A stretch of 16,560 bases of DNA. Origin: Candidatus Bathyarchaeota archaeon. Lineage in GTDB: Archaea; Thermoproteota; Bathyarchaeia; TCS64. The notes beneath the pieces were generated by a model. That model was given only the letters and a program-made list of their open reading frames with translations, had not been told where the DNA came from and ran no database searches. Position 1 is the first letter of the stretch. Each line of letters begins with the position of its first letter. Of this stretch, positions 1 to 6,122 are shown piece after piece. The DNA lies in contig JAUWLH010000013.1 of assembly GCA_030613835.1 (NCBI GenBank), forward strand, positions 1 to 16,560, given 5' to 3'. A program made the translations under genes and the position numbers.

Positions 1-186
1 ACTGGATTAGTTGGTGGTTATCTGGCCCAGAAAACAGAGCCATTCTATGCCGCATGCTCAGCCGCATACCTGAACGGCAGGGCTGGCGACAAGGTCAGCG
101 AAAAGAAAGGTTACCACATTATGCCCGAGGACCTCCTGGACGAGATATCGGTAGTAATCGAGGATTGCCTTAACCACAGGGTCTAG
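1..186 (+). CDS. nnrD: ADP-dependent NAD(P)H-hydrate dehydratase (C-terminal end, partial)
   Basis: The first 61 codons visible, in frame 1, end at TAG 184-186; the 5' part lies outside the window. The peptide begins TGLVGGYLAQ, then has PFYAACSAAYLNGRAGD and ends in a helix with MPEDLLDEI. This is the typical C-terminal end of the YjeF_C/carbohydrate-kinase fold, where the GTGD-x-L-x-G segment is followed by A-C-x-A-x-x-L-H/N-G-x-A-G-D and a D-L-x-D/E-x-I helix. The family dehydrates damaged NADHX/NADPHX back to NAD(P)H using ADP (or ATP) in the cytoplasm. In many archaea the domain is fused behind a YjeF_N epimerase; whether that is so here cannot be seen. The catalytic Asp of GTGD lies just upstream of the window. 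The stop overlaps the stop of the converging amidohydrolase gene in a CTAG. Confidence 0.8.
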   Translation, partial: TGLVGGYLAQKTEPFYAACSAAYLNGRAGDKVSEKKGYHIMPEDLLDEISVVIEDCLNHRV

Positions 187-1058
187 GGCAGTAACGGCTG
201 GACGTTCTTGTCTAGCATATCCGACACCTTGTCCATTGGCAGGTGTAGGTCACGGTGGGGCGCGTACCTGTTGATGTTCATCAGCATATCCACGTACGGC
301 CTCTGCCTGACGCCGGGGTAATCGGTGCCGAATATCATCTTGTGCATCACCCCCATGTTCAGGGCTGTCAACAGGTCCTTCCACAGCAGGTAAGTGAAGC
401 TGGGATGGTTCACGTCCCCGTAGGGCCAACTGATGTCGCAGTAAACGTTCTTGTGTTTTCGGGCAACATAGAGGGTCTCATCCACTCTTGGGTAGCCGAT
501 GTGAGCTAGTACTATCTTGAGTTCCGGGAAGCACTCGGCTATGACATCGATCTGCGCGGGGGCGGTGTGGTACAGGTAGTCGTACTTTACAGGCATACCC
601 GCGTGGTGGAACATGATGGGCATCCCGATGCTTGACGCGGCCTCGTAGACCTTGAACGCGTGGGTATCATCGGGCTTGTAGCCGTCGCTGCAGGGGTACA
701 GCTTCAATCCATGTAGCCCCAGTTCGTTCCTCTGCCTAAGGACCTCCTCGCCCATCCCGCGGAGGATGGCGTTGACGTACCCGAAACCGATAAACCGGGT
801 TGGGTCCTGACCGCAGAACTCCGCTACCTGCTCGGGACTGGTGCGGGTGTCGCTGAGCACCACCGCCTTGTCTATTCCTGCCTCATGTAGGTCAGCGATG
901 AACTCCTCCTTGCTAACGGCGATTATGGTAGGGTTCGCAGGATCGCTGTACTCGGTTATGCTAATATGGCAGTGGTAATCGACCTTTGGGAGACCTGTCT
1001 TCCTGATGACCTGCTGTCGCGTTAATAGTGATGTGTCTACCGATGACAATTTGCTCAC
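183..1058 (-). CDS. Amidohydrolase-2 family metal-dependent hydrolase
   Basis: The 291-aa protein is a TIM-barrel hydrolase of the amidohydrolase_2 family (decarboxylases and lactone/amide hydrolases such as 2-pyrone-4,6-dicarboxylate hydrolase relatives). Visible motifs are DYHCHI at residues 27-32 (metal ligands His29 and His31), FHH at 150-152, LAHIG at 184-188 (His186) and GTDYP at 244-248 (Asp246, the usual catalytic/metal Asp). The length is normal for the family. The start is GTG at 1058-1056 and I see no Shine-Dalgarno site. A weak TTTAA box centred near 1081 could drive a leaderless transcript, or the gene may be read through from the LmbE gene 27 bp upstream. It is the last gene of the GH4-LmbE-amidohydrolase cluster. 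Substrate cannot be read from sequence; context suggests a sugar-derived lactone, acid or amide. The stop overlaps that of the converging gene. Confidence 0.82.
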   Translation of the reverse strand: MSKLSSVDTSLLTRQQVIRKTGLPKVDYHCHISITEYSDPANPTIIAVSKEEFIADLHEAGIDKAVVLSDTRTSPEQVAEFCGQDPTRFIGFGYVNAILRGMGEEVLRQRNELGLHGLKLYPCSDGYKPDDTHAFKVYEAASSIGMPIMFHHAGMPVKYDYLYHTAPAQIDVIAECFPELKIVLAHIGYPRVDETLYVARKHKNVYCDISWPYGDVNHPSFTYLLWKDLLTALNMGVMHKMIFGTDYPGVRQRPYVDMLMNINRYAPHRDLHLPMDKVSDMLDKNVQPLLP

Positions 1059-1085
1059 TAGAAAATAGAGTGTCCGGGTTAAAGA

Positions 1086-1802
1086 CTATCGGCTGGATGG
1101 GAGCAGGTCGTGGGCGTACTTCCTGCCAGACTTGTCTATGAATGCCTCGGCGTAGCCCACTCCAGCCTTCCTCCCCAACTCCCTAAACCTATGTGTATAC
1201 CGTTCAACGATCCGGTCCAGGAAATCTCCCTGATCCTCAAAAGACTTTCCCCACTCCTGCCATTGACTTGCATGTTGCCTAAAAGACTCTACCTTGATAT
1301 CCATGTAATCGGTGACATCGATGTACGTGCCGGGCTCTTGGCCTGACATCGGTGTGCCGAAGAAGTAGATATCTGGCTCAGGTCGGTGGGCTGGCAGATC
1401 GGTTACATGAAGGGGCAGGCTAGCCTTGAGGCTCGCATCACTGGCCGCCTCCCCGACCCTCCTATGATCGTCCCTCTTAACCAGTGGATGGAACGATAGA
1501 ACGATATCAGGCCTCAGCTTCCGGTAGACGCCAACTAACGCCTCCCTGAGCAAGTCTCCCTGCGGCACGCTTGCGTCCTCGAAATCGAGGAACATCAACT
1601 CGGCACCGAGGATCTCGGCTGCCTTAGTCATCTCCCCTGTACGGATTTTCCTTAGCTCATCGGTTGGAATCTCCCAGTGACCCTTGCCCCCCCTCGTGGC
1701 GTGGACTATGGTTGCCCTGTGGCCCCTGTCAACGTACTTTGCTATGGTCCCGCTTGCGAATGTCTCGTCGTCTGGGTGAGCGCCAATGAGTACGAGGTGC
1801 AC
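1086..1802 (-). CDS. LmbE/PIG-L family zinc N-deacetylase
   Basis: The 238-aa protein belongs to the LmbE/PIG-L deacetylases (GlcNAc-PI deacetylase, MshB, BshB, archaeal diacetylchitobiose deacetylase). It has the signature AHPDDE at residues 8-13: His9 and Asp12 are the expected zinc ligands and Asp11 the general base. A second block, SFHPLVKRDDHRRVG (103-117), supplies the third ligand, His113. There is no signal peptide, so it should be cytoplasmic. The GTG start (1802-1800) shares its first G with the TAG stop of the GH4 gene, and a 7-nt SD match, GAGGTGA (1813-1807 on -), lies 4 nt upstream; this strongly supports the start and translational coupling. With a GH4 glycosidase in front, removal of an acetyl group from an amino-sugar glycoside or its product is a reasonable inference. 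A role in a thiol cofactor such as bacillithiol is less likely, since no partner glycosyltransferase or ligase is present. Confidence 0.87.
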   Translation of the reverse strand: MHLVLIGAHPDDETFASGTIAKYVDRGHRATIVHATRGGKGHWEIPTDELRKIRTGEMTKAAEILGAELMFLDFEDASVPQGDLLREALVGVYRKLRPDIVLSFHPLVKRDDHRRVGEAASDASLKASLPLHVTDLPAHRPEPDIYFFGTPMSGQEPGTYIDVTDYMDIKVESFRQHASQWQEWGKSFEDQGDFLDRIVERYTHRFRELGRKAGVGYAEAFIDKSGRKYAHDLLPSSR

Positions 1803-3082
1803 TATCTCACCTCGAACTGGGGGAGAAGGTCCATGTGAAGGTTCATTAGCTCGTCGAAGGCATTCAAGGCGGCCTCATGATCATGGACCACCGGGTCAAC
1901 CAGTAAAGCCTGCTTGGCCTTCACAAGGTCACCGGACACACCAGCCTCCACTACGATGCTCTGGACCAGGATCTGGATGTTCAGAAGGGCCGCCAGTCCC
2001 TCAGGCATATCCCCGACAACGATGGGCTTGATATCTCCCTTTGTTATCACGGCTGGAGTCTCCACCACTGCGTCCTTGATGAGGTTCGGGACCTGGCCGC
2101 TATTAGGCAGGTTGACCTGCAGCTCCATGTGGTTCGAGCCCTTAATCATCCCCGCGATGATGTGCATCGCCCTCTCCCCGGACAGCTTTCCCTTGATGTC
2201 CAGCGGGGTCGTTCCGTCTATGATGGACTTGCTCTTGAGCCATGTTTTCTGCCCATTCTCATCGCACCTGTCTATCCAGTTGAAGCCCTTATCCCTCTCA
2301 GGGGTGATATCCCACGCGTAGGCTAGGTACTCGCCCATGTGGTTATCATCCGTTGATGGATACAACCCAAACTGGTTGTACATGGCTCTGCACAGGGGCT
2401 GGAAGCTCTTGGCATCCTTGAACGCCTCGTCAAGCAACGGGTAGGCATCGCTTCCATCGGTCAGGGTCATCTCTTTGAACCAGCTGAAATGGTTCAGACC
2501 GGCGGAGACCACGTTGATGAGCGATGATGGGACACCCATCATAGGTGCAAGTCGCTGTAGCTGGTGCTCAACTTCGTGACAAAGGCCCACTGTCTTGATG
2601 GTTGTGTACCTACTGACCGCTAGGCAGAGCCTAGGAACCGGGTTCGTGTAGCTTAGCAACCATGCGTTTGGGCAAACGTCCTCCATTGTCCTTGCTATCT
2701 CAAGCACGGGCGGCAGGTTCCTCCATGTATGGAAGAGCCCTCCGGGGCCCCAGTTCTCACCGATCACCTGCTTTATCCCGTGGTTGAAGGGGATCTCCCA
2801 GTCCTGACGCCACCGGTTCATCCTGTCCACCTCGATGGCCATCAGAACATAATTAGCATCGTCTAGTGCATCCCTCTGATCCAGTGTTTTTGATATCTTT
2901 AGGTTTGCTCCGATATCATCGTTCATTCGCTCCGCCAAGCCAGTCATGGAGTCAAGCCTGTCTTCATCAATATCGTGGAGGACAAGCTCCGAGCCGTGGA
3001 GATCCTCGATGTTCACCGCATCAAGTACGCTGTTGTACCCGAAGACGCTGCTCCCAGCACCCACGAGCGTGATCTTTACCAT
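1802..3082 (-). CDS. Glycoside hydrolase family 4 (NAD+/Mn2+-dependent glycosidase)
   Basis: The 426-aa protein matches GH4 (alpha-galactosidase MelA, alpha-glucuronidase, 6-phospho-glucosidase). These enzymes cleave glycosides by transient NAD+ oxidation at C3 and elimination, with Mn2+ bound by Cys and His. The N-terminal Rossmann nucleotide site is VKITLVGAGS (2-11). Further family blocks are SYTNPV (144-149), GLCHEVEH (166-173, metal ligand Cys168), GLNHFSW (195-201, metal ligand His198) and DNHMGEY (246-252, region of the catalytic base). There is no signal peptide, so the enzyme is cytoplasmic. Anomer and sugar specificity cannot be assigned by eye; the GLCHEVEH block looks closer to the alpha-galactosidase/glucuronidase side than to phospho-glucosidases. 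ATG start at 3082, with a TATA box centred near 3105, gives a leaderless transcript. It is the first gene of a three-gene unit with an LmbE deacetylase and an amidohydrolase. Confidence 0.9.
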   Translation of the reverse strand: MVKITLVGAGSSVFGYNSVLDAVNIEDLHGSELVLHDIDEDRLDSMTGLAERMNDDIGANLKISKTLDQRDALDDANYVLMAIEVDRMNRWRQDWEIPFNHGIKQVIGENWGPGGLFHTWRNLPPVLEIARTMEDVCPNAWLLSYTNPVPRLCLAVSRYTTIKTVGLCHEVEHQLQRLAPMMGVPSSLINVVSAGLNHFSWFKEMTLTDGSDAYPLLDEAFKDAKSFQPLCRAMYNQFGLYPSTDDNHMGEYLAYAWDITPERDKGFNWIDRCDENGQKTWLKSKSIIDGTTPLDIKGKLSGERAMHIIAGMIKGSNHMELQVNLPNSGQVPNLIKDAVVETPAVITKGDIKPIVVGDMPEGLAALLNIQILVQSIVVEAGVSGDLVKAKQALLVDPVVHDHEAALNAFDELMNLHMDLLPQFEVR

Positions 3083-3100
3083 GGATAATGATTGTCGAAT

Positions 3101-3110
3101 TGGTATATTA
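3101..3110 (-). promoter_or_regulatory. TATA box of the GH4 operon
   Basis: TAATATACCA on the minus strand is centred about 23 nt upstream of the GH4 ATG. It starts 2 nt after the ccdA stop codon, so the whole promoter sits in a 30-bp gap. The distance predicts a start of transcription at or very near the ATG. Confidence 0.6.
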
Positions 3111-3112
3111 CG

Positions 3113-3769
3113 TTAAAGATAGTAGCTTAGGATCATGTACAAGCCGGCCAGTATCAGTATTAAGGCGTTGATCTTCTTCATGTAGGGCATCAACTGAATA
3201 AGTTTCTTGTATATGAGTTCCCTGCTGAAGGTCAAGGCGACACTCAGGGGGATAATCACAGTGGACGCGCCCAGTCCATAGGCGACGAACATTCCAATTA
3301 TACCGATGAAGCCGCCGGCAGTTGAGGCCTGGAGTACAAGCAACACAAAGACGGGAAAGCTGCACGCCATGGAGGCGGCTCCGTAGCCAAGCCCGTAGAG
3401 GTAGAAGGCCTTGAGGCCCGTTCCCTTGGGGGCGGCCAGCTCTAGGGTTGGGATCTTGTAGAAAATATCGCTGAACATGTGACCCAGACCCAGAATGATG
3501 AGTATTACACCTATGAAAGGAACGAGTAAATCGATCTTACGGGAAATCGTGTTAATTGCGAAGCTGGGAAGTATACCGATAATCATAAAGACGGATAGGA
3601 ACCCAAGCACTGTCATCAGGCCGAAGGATAATGCTGAGAACAGGTTTCCCTCCTTTCCATCAGCGTTCATGTAGTAAGCCACGAAGCTGGGGAGCATGGG
3701 CAGAGCACAGGGGGCGAGCACTGCCAGTAGACCTGCGCTGTATACCAGGCCAAGGTTAGCGAACTCCAT
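3113..3769 (-). CDS. ccdA: CcdA/DsbD-like transmembrane thiol-disulfide transporter
   Basis: The 218-aa membrane protein has about six hydrophobic helices (roughly residues 7-28, 45-70, 82-104, 121-146, 152-176 and 196-217). It carries the two signature Pro-Cys/Cys-Pro elements of CcdA: LAPCALPMLP with Cys21 in helix 1 and MACSFPVF with Cys136 in helix 4. These cysteines form the redox pair that carries electrons from cytoplasmic thioredoxin to the outer face. The length is typical of short CcdA proteins. The ATG lies 2 nt after the stop of the membrane-anchored thioredoxin gene, so the two are surely co-translated; the thioredoxin is the likely electron acceptor. No cytochrome c maturation gene is visible here, so the role could be cytochrome maturation or general reduction of extracytoplasmic disulfides. 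No good SD was seen in front of the ATG. Confidence 0.9.
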   Translation of the reverse strand: MEFANLGLVYSAGLLAVLAPCALPMLPSFVAYYMNADGKEGNLFSALSFGLMTVLGFLSVFMIIGILPSFAINTISRKIDLLVPFIGVILIILGLGHMFSDIFYKIPTLELAAPKGTGLKAFYLYGLGYGAASMACSFPVFVLLVLQASTAGGFIGIIGMFVAYGLGASTVIIPLSVALTFSRELIYKKLIQLMPYMKKINALILILAGLYMILSYYL

Positions 3770-3771
3770 GG

Positions 3772-4293
3772 CTATCCCAGCAGAGGAGATATGACCATCT
3801 CAAACTCGTTCATTGTTGTAAAGAAGCCTCTATGAACGATTACGCCATTCTGGTCAACCACGAGTATCGTAGGTATAGCACTGACCTCAAACTCCAAGGA
3901 TGTCATCGGGCTGTGTCCGAAGAACCAGGGGATACCCTCATCCGCCCCAAATTCATCAAGGGATGTCATGTTATAGGTGTAGTCCACGTTTATTGTGATA
4001 ACCTCAATGCCAGGCAAAGCCTCTATATCTCTCAGGATAGGTATCTGGTCCTTGCACGGGGGACACCACGGGGCCATGAAATCAAGCACAAGCACGCTTC
4101 CTCGGTAGTCACTGAACTGAATCGTTTCACCGTATATTCCTAAAATCTCCTGGTCAAGGAGTGTATCCCCAATATTGACACCAATCTCACCCGTTCCATC
4201 GGGCTTGACAAAGTTGGACCATACAAGGTAGCCCCCAACGATTACAATTAGGGCCACCACGAGGTACATGAAAGGGCTTCTTTGTTCACTCAT
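3772..4293 (-). CDS. Membrane-anchored TlpA/ResA-like thioredoxin
   Basis: The 173-aa protein has one N-terminal membrane segment (about residues 8-27), followed by an extracytoplasmic TlpA/AhpC-type thioredoxin domain. The active site is APWCPPCK (Cys77, Cys80) and the cis-proline loop is SAIPT (Pro141). The short charged N-terminus before the helix fits a signal anchor rather than a cleaved signal peptide. These proteins reduce disulfides on the outer face, using electrons passed by CcdA, which is encoded 2 nt downstream. ATG start at 4293. A TATA-like T-run is centred near 4321, 28 nt upstream, and would give a leaderless mRNA. A GGAGAGGT stretch about 7 nt before the ATG could be a fortuitous or real SD if the transcript starts further upstream. 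Confidence 0.9.
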   Translation of the reverse strand: MSEQRSPFMYLVVALIVIVGGYLVWSNFVKPDGTGEIGVNIGDTLLDQEILGIYGETIQFSDYRGSVLVLDFMAPWCPPCKDQIPILRDIEALPGIEVITINVDYTYNMTSLDEFGADEGIPWFFGHSPMTSLEFEVSAIPTILVVDQNGVIVHRGFFTTMNEFEMVISPLLG

Positions 4294-4316
4294 TCTAAGA
4301 CCTCTCCGGAACCACG

Positions 4317-4325
4317 ATTAAAAAA
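4317..4325 (-). promoter_or_regulatory. TATA box of tlpA-ccdA, possibly also msrB terminator
   Basis: TTTTTTAAT on the minus strand is centred 28 nt from the thioredoxin ATG. It also lies about 30 nt past the msrB stop, so the six-T run could double as an archaeal U-tract terminator for msrB. Confidence 0.5.
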
Positions 4326-4354
4326 CATGGTGAAATATGATTTCCCGCATTGTT

Positions 4355-4798
4355 CTAGTTAAAAAGATGCAAATACTCGCCGTAGCCACGCCCCTCCATC
4401 TTTTCCTTCGGGACGAACTCCAGCGAGGCAGAATTAATGCAGTACCTCAGTCCCGATGGCTTTGGTCCATCGTTGAAAACGTGCCCCAAGTGAGAGTCAG
4501 AGCCCTCGCTCCTGACCTCGGTTCTGTTCATTCCGTGGCTCGTATCCCTCAGATCCTTGACTTCGTTTTCCTCGATTGGCTTGGTGAAGCTGGGCCAACC
4601 GCAATCAGAGTCAAACTTGTCCTTTGAGCTGAACAGGGGCTTGCCGCTGACTACATCAACGTATATTCCCTCTCCCTTGTTGTCCCAGTACTCGTTTCTG
4701 AACGGCGGCTCCGTGCCGCTCTCCTGGGTGACGTGGTATTGTATCCTGCTGAGTTTCCTCTTGAGTTCCTGCTTGCTTGGCTTGCTCAAAACATTCAC
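4355..4798 (-). CDS. msrB: Peptide-methionine (R)-S-oxide reductase MsrB
   Basis: The 147-aa cytoplasmic enzyme reduces methionine-R-sulfoxide in proteins, with thioredoxin as the usual reductant. The family core is intact: PPFRNEYWDN (31-40), DCGWPSF (65-71) with the candidate resolving Cys66, DSHLGHVF (101-108) and RYCINSASLEF (118-128), in which Cys120 is the catalytic nucleophile. The two CxxC pairs that bind zinc in many MsrB proteins are missing (VDVVSG and RSEGSD stand at those sites), so this is the zinc-free form common in bacteria. There is no MsrA fusion and no signal peptide. GTG start at 4798-4796 with a TTATTA box centred near 4825, 27 nt upstream, indicates a leaderless single-gene transcript. 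It sits next to the CcdA/thioredoxin pair, but in its own transcription unit. Confidence 0.95.
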   Translation of the reverse strand: MNVLSKPSKQELKRKLSRIQYHVTQESGTEPPFRNEYWDNKGEGIYVDVVSGKPLFSSKDKFDSDCGWPSFTKPIEENEVKDLRDTSHGMNRTEVRSEGSDSHLGHVFNDGPKPSGLRYCINSASLEFVPKEKMEGRGYGEYLHLFN

Positions 4799-4820
4799 TG
4801 AGGCCGCTTTGGAACGGTGT

Positions 4821-4830
4821 GTAATAAGAA
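4821..4830 (-). promoter_or_regulatory. TATA box of msrB
   Basis: TTCTTATTAC on the minus strand is centred about 27 nt upstream of the msrB GTG, predicting a leaderless mRNA. This supports the GTG as the true start. Confidence 0.5.
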
Positions 4831-4837
4831 AGAGGGT

Positions 4838-5674
4838 TTACCGGCGCTCAGCCGCACCGGCCAGATAGATGCACGCCCGCAGCGCGTTGATAGCGGTCTG
4901 GTAGTCATCGTAGACTCCCTTCATGGTAGTCCCATCAATACGCTCAAGGCTCGGTATTAGGCTGGACACATCTGCCTGTGTGCTTGTTCCCAACTTTACT
5001 TTGACCTCGACTGGGGAATCAACCACCCTCGGAGCCGGGTACTTCTTTGTGAGTGCCTCCTTCGCCTTCTTTTTTATGAGCTTTGCCGCCTTGTTGGGGT
5101 GAAGACATTTAGCACTATATCTTCCCACGGCCCACTTCACCGTGGCAGTCGTGATTTCGGGTACGAACGCGTTGGCCTCAACGGTGGCGGCATAGTCGCC
5201 AGCAAGGAAAACCGACGGGACGCCATAACGTCCAGCCAGTGCGCTATTGAGCCCGAACTCGCCTGTTTCCCTGCCGTTGATGTATATCGCCTGTACGGCG
5301 CTGCCAGAGATTGTGTGGGCGCAGATACCATTTTCGGTTCCTTTCATGCTGTGGTAGCCTACGTACATGGCGGCGTCGTAGCCCTCCTTGATGCCCTCCA
5401 TCATGCTGTTTGGTTTGGGTGAGCCCCTGATGAGCTGCGCTGCCTCATGTACCTCCTCCGGGCGGAGATTCCTCATGCCCCCGTGGGCGTCCGAGACCAC
5501 TATCTCCTTTGCACCTGCCTCCAGGGCTCCCTCGATGGCTGCGTTTAGATCGCTTGCCATGATCTTACGCGCATGTGCGTACTCGCTGTTGTTCCTGTCG
5601 ACCTCAGCCCAGCTCACGATGCTGCTGATGCCCTCCATGTCGATGGAAATGAAAACACGTTCCGGTTTAACCAT
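4838..5674 (-). CDS. M55 family D-aminopeptidase (DppA-like)
   Basis: The 278-aa protein matches peptidase family M55, whose type member is the Bacillus zinc D-aminopeptidase DppA. The family forms large self-compartmentalising rings in the cytoplasm. Conserved blocks in order are ISIDMEGIS (9-17, metal ligands Asp12 and Glu14), SDAHGG (61-66, His64), VGYHS (105-109, His108), CAHTISG (118-124, His120, the proposed nucleophile position) and NGRETGEFGLN (133-143, metal-ligand Glu139). Length is as expected. The archaeal members have no proven substrate; breakdown of D-amino-acid peptides or other short peptides is the family-based guess. ATG start at 5674 with a TTTAATATTC box centred near 5699 gives a leaderless transcript. 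The last residues are Arg-rich (AAERR), with no targeting signal. Confidence 0.9.
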   Translation of the reverse strand: MVKPERVFISIDMEGISSIVSWAEVDRNNSEYAHARKIMASDLNAAIEGALEAGAKEIVVSDAHGGMRNLRPEEVHEAAQLIRGSPKPNSMMEGIKEGYDAAMYVGYHSMKGTENGICAHTISGSAVQAIYINGRETGEFGLNSALAGRYGVPSVFLAGDYAATVEANAFVPEITTATVKWAVGRYSAKCLHPNKAAKLIKKKAKEALTKKYPAPRVVDSPVEVKVKLGTSTQADVSSLIPSLERIDGTTMKGVYDDYQTAINALRACIYLAGAAERR

Positions 5675-5693
5675 GAATTAAGAGTGCTCTTAC

Positions 5694-5704
5694 GAATATT
5701 AAAC
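5694..5704 (-). promoter_or_regulatory. TATA box of the M55 peptidase gene
   Basis: TTTAATATTC on the minus strand is centred about 25 nt upstream of the ATG at 5674. It overlaps the neighbouring gene only at its edge near the stop. Confidence 0.55.
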
Positions 5705-5706
5705 GG

Positions 5707-6069
5707 CTACTCATAATCAGGATCATTCAATGACCTAGAATATGGGTTGATGGTCTGCCTCTGGACCGCCTTGAAGAGCCCGCGCATCCCGTTTGCAGGG
5801 CCTTCTAGTTCAACTTCCCCCTTGTTGCTGATGAACTTGAAGATGCCCCGCTTCGAAATGGTCCCGATCTCTTTGAACTGGAGGCCCGTTATCTGCCGCC
5901 AGTTCTCGGTGATGACGTCCTCCTTCTTGAAGATTAGACCAGTCTCGCTGTAAAGGAGCAACCTCAAGTTGGTGATATATACCTTATACTTAACCTCATT
6001 GTAGGTTACCTGGAAATCACTCCAAAAGAGTACCTTTTCGTCGCCAAGCAGATAGTTCTCAATGGGCAT
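5707..6069 (-). CDS. Small PH-like (bPH/GRAM-type) domain protein, function unknown
   Basis: The 120-aa protein has no membrane segment. Its pattern is that of a single PH-like beta barrel with a closing helix. It starts with GDEKVLFWSDFQV, then alternating hydrophobic strands with KYKVYITNLRLLLYS, which is the typical 'I/V-T-N-x-R-L-L/I-L/V' strand of bacterial PH (bPH) proteins. A later helix around GMRGLFKAVQRQ closes the domain. The C-terminus is a short polar tail. Such domains may bind lipids or proteins, but no ligand can be inferred. The neighbours (a peptidase and a flavoprotein) are each in their own transcription unit, so context says little. ATG start at 6069 with a strong TATATTTTAATA box about 28 nt upstream predicts a leaderless mRNA. 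Confidence 0.75.
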   Translation of the reverse strand: MPIENYLLGDEKVLFWSDFQVTYNEVKYKVYITNLRLLLYSETGLIFKKEDVITENWRQITGLQFKEIGTISKRGIFKFISNKGEVELEGPANGMRGLFKAVQRQTINPYSRSLNDPDYE

Positions 6070-6091
6070 ATACGTTAGAATGGTGTGTCGG

Positions 6092-6104
6092 GTATTAAAA
6101 TATA
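6092..6104 (-). promoter_or_regulatory. TATA box of the PH-like gene
   Basis: TATATTTTAATA on the minus strand is among the strongest boxes in the window. It is centred about 28 nt upstream of the ATG at 6069, so transcription should start at or next to it. Confidence 0.6.
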
Positions 6105-6106
6105 GT

Positions 6107-6122
6107 AAGAGAAGAAAAGAGG
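6107..6122 (-). terminator. Pyrimidine-rich candidate terminator of the flavoprotein gene
   Basis: Directly after the flavoprotein stop codon the minus strand reads CCTCTTTTCTTCTCTT, an unstructured U/C-rich tract of the kind that terminates archaeal transcription. It lies just upstream of the PH-gene TATA box. Confidence 0.4.

Noticed and set aside
1914..2321. A 135-codon open frame on + opposite the GH4 gene
   Set aside because: It is antisense to conserved GH4 sequence and has no initiation signal.
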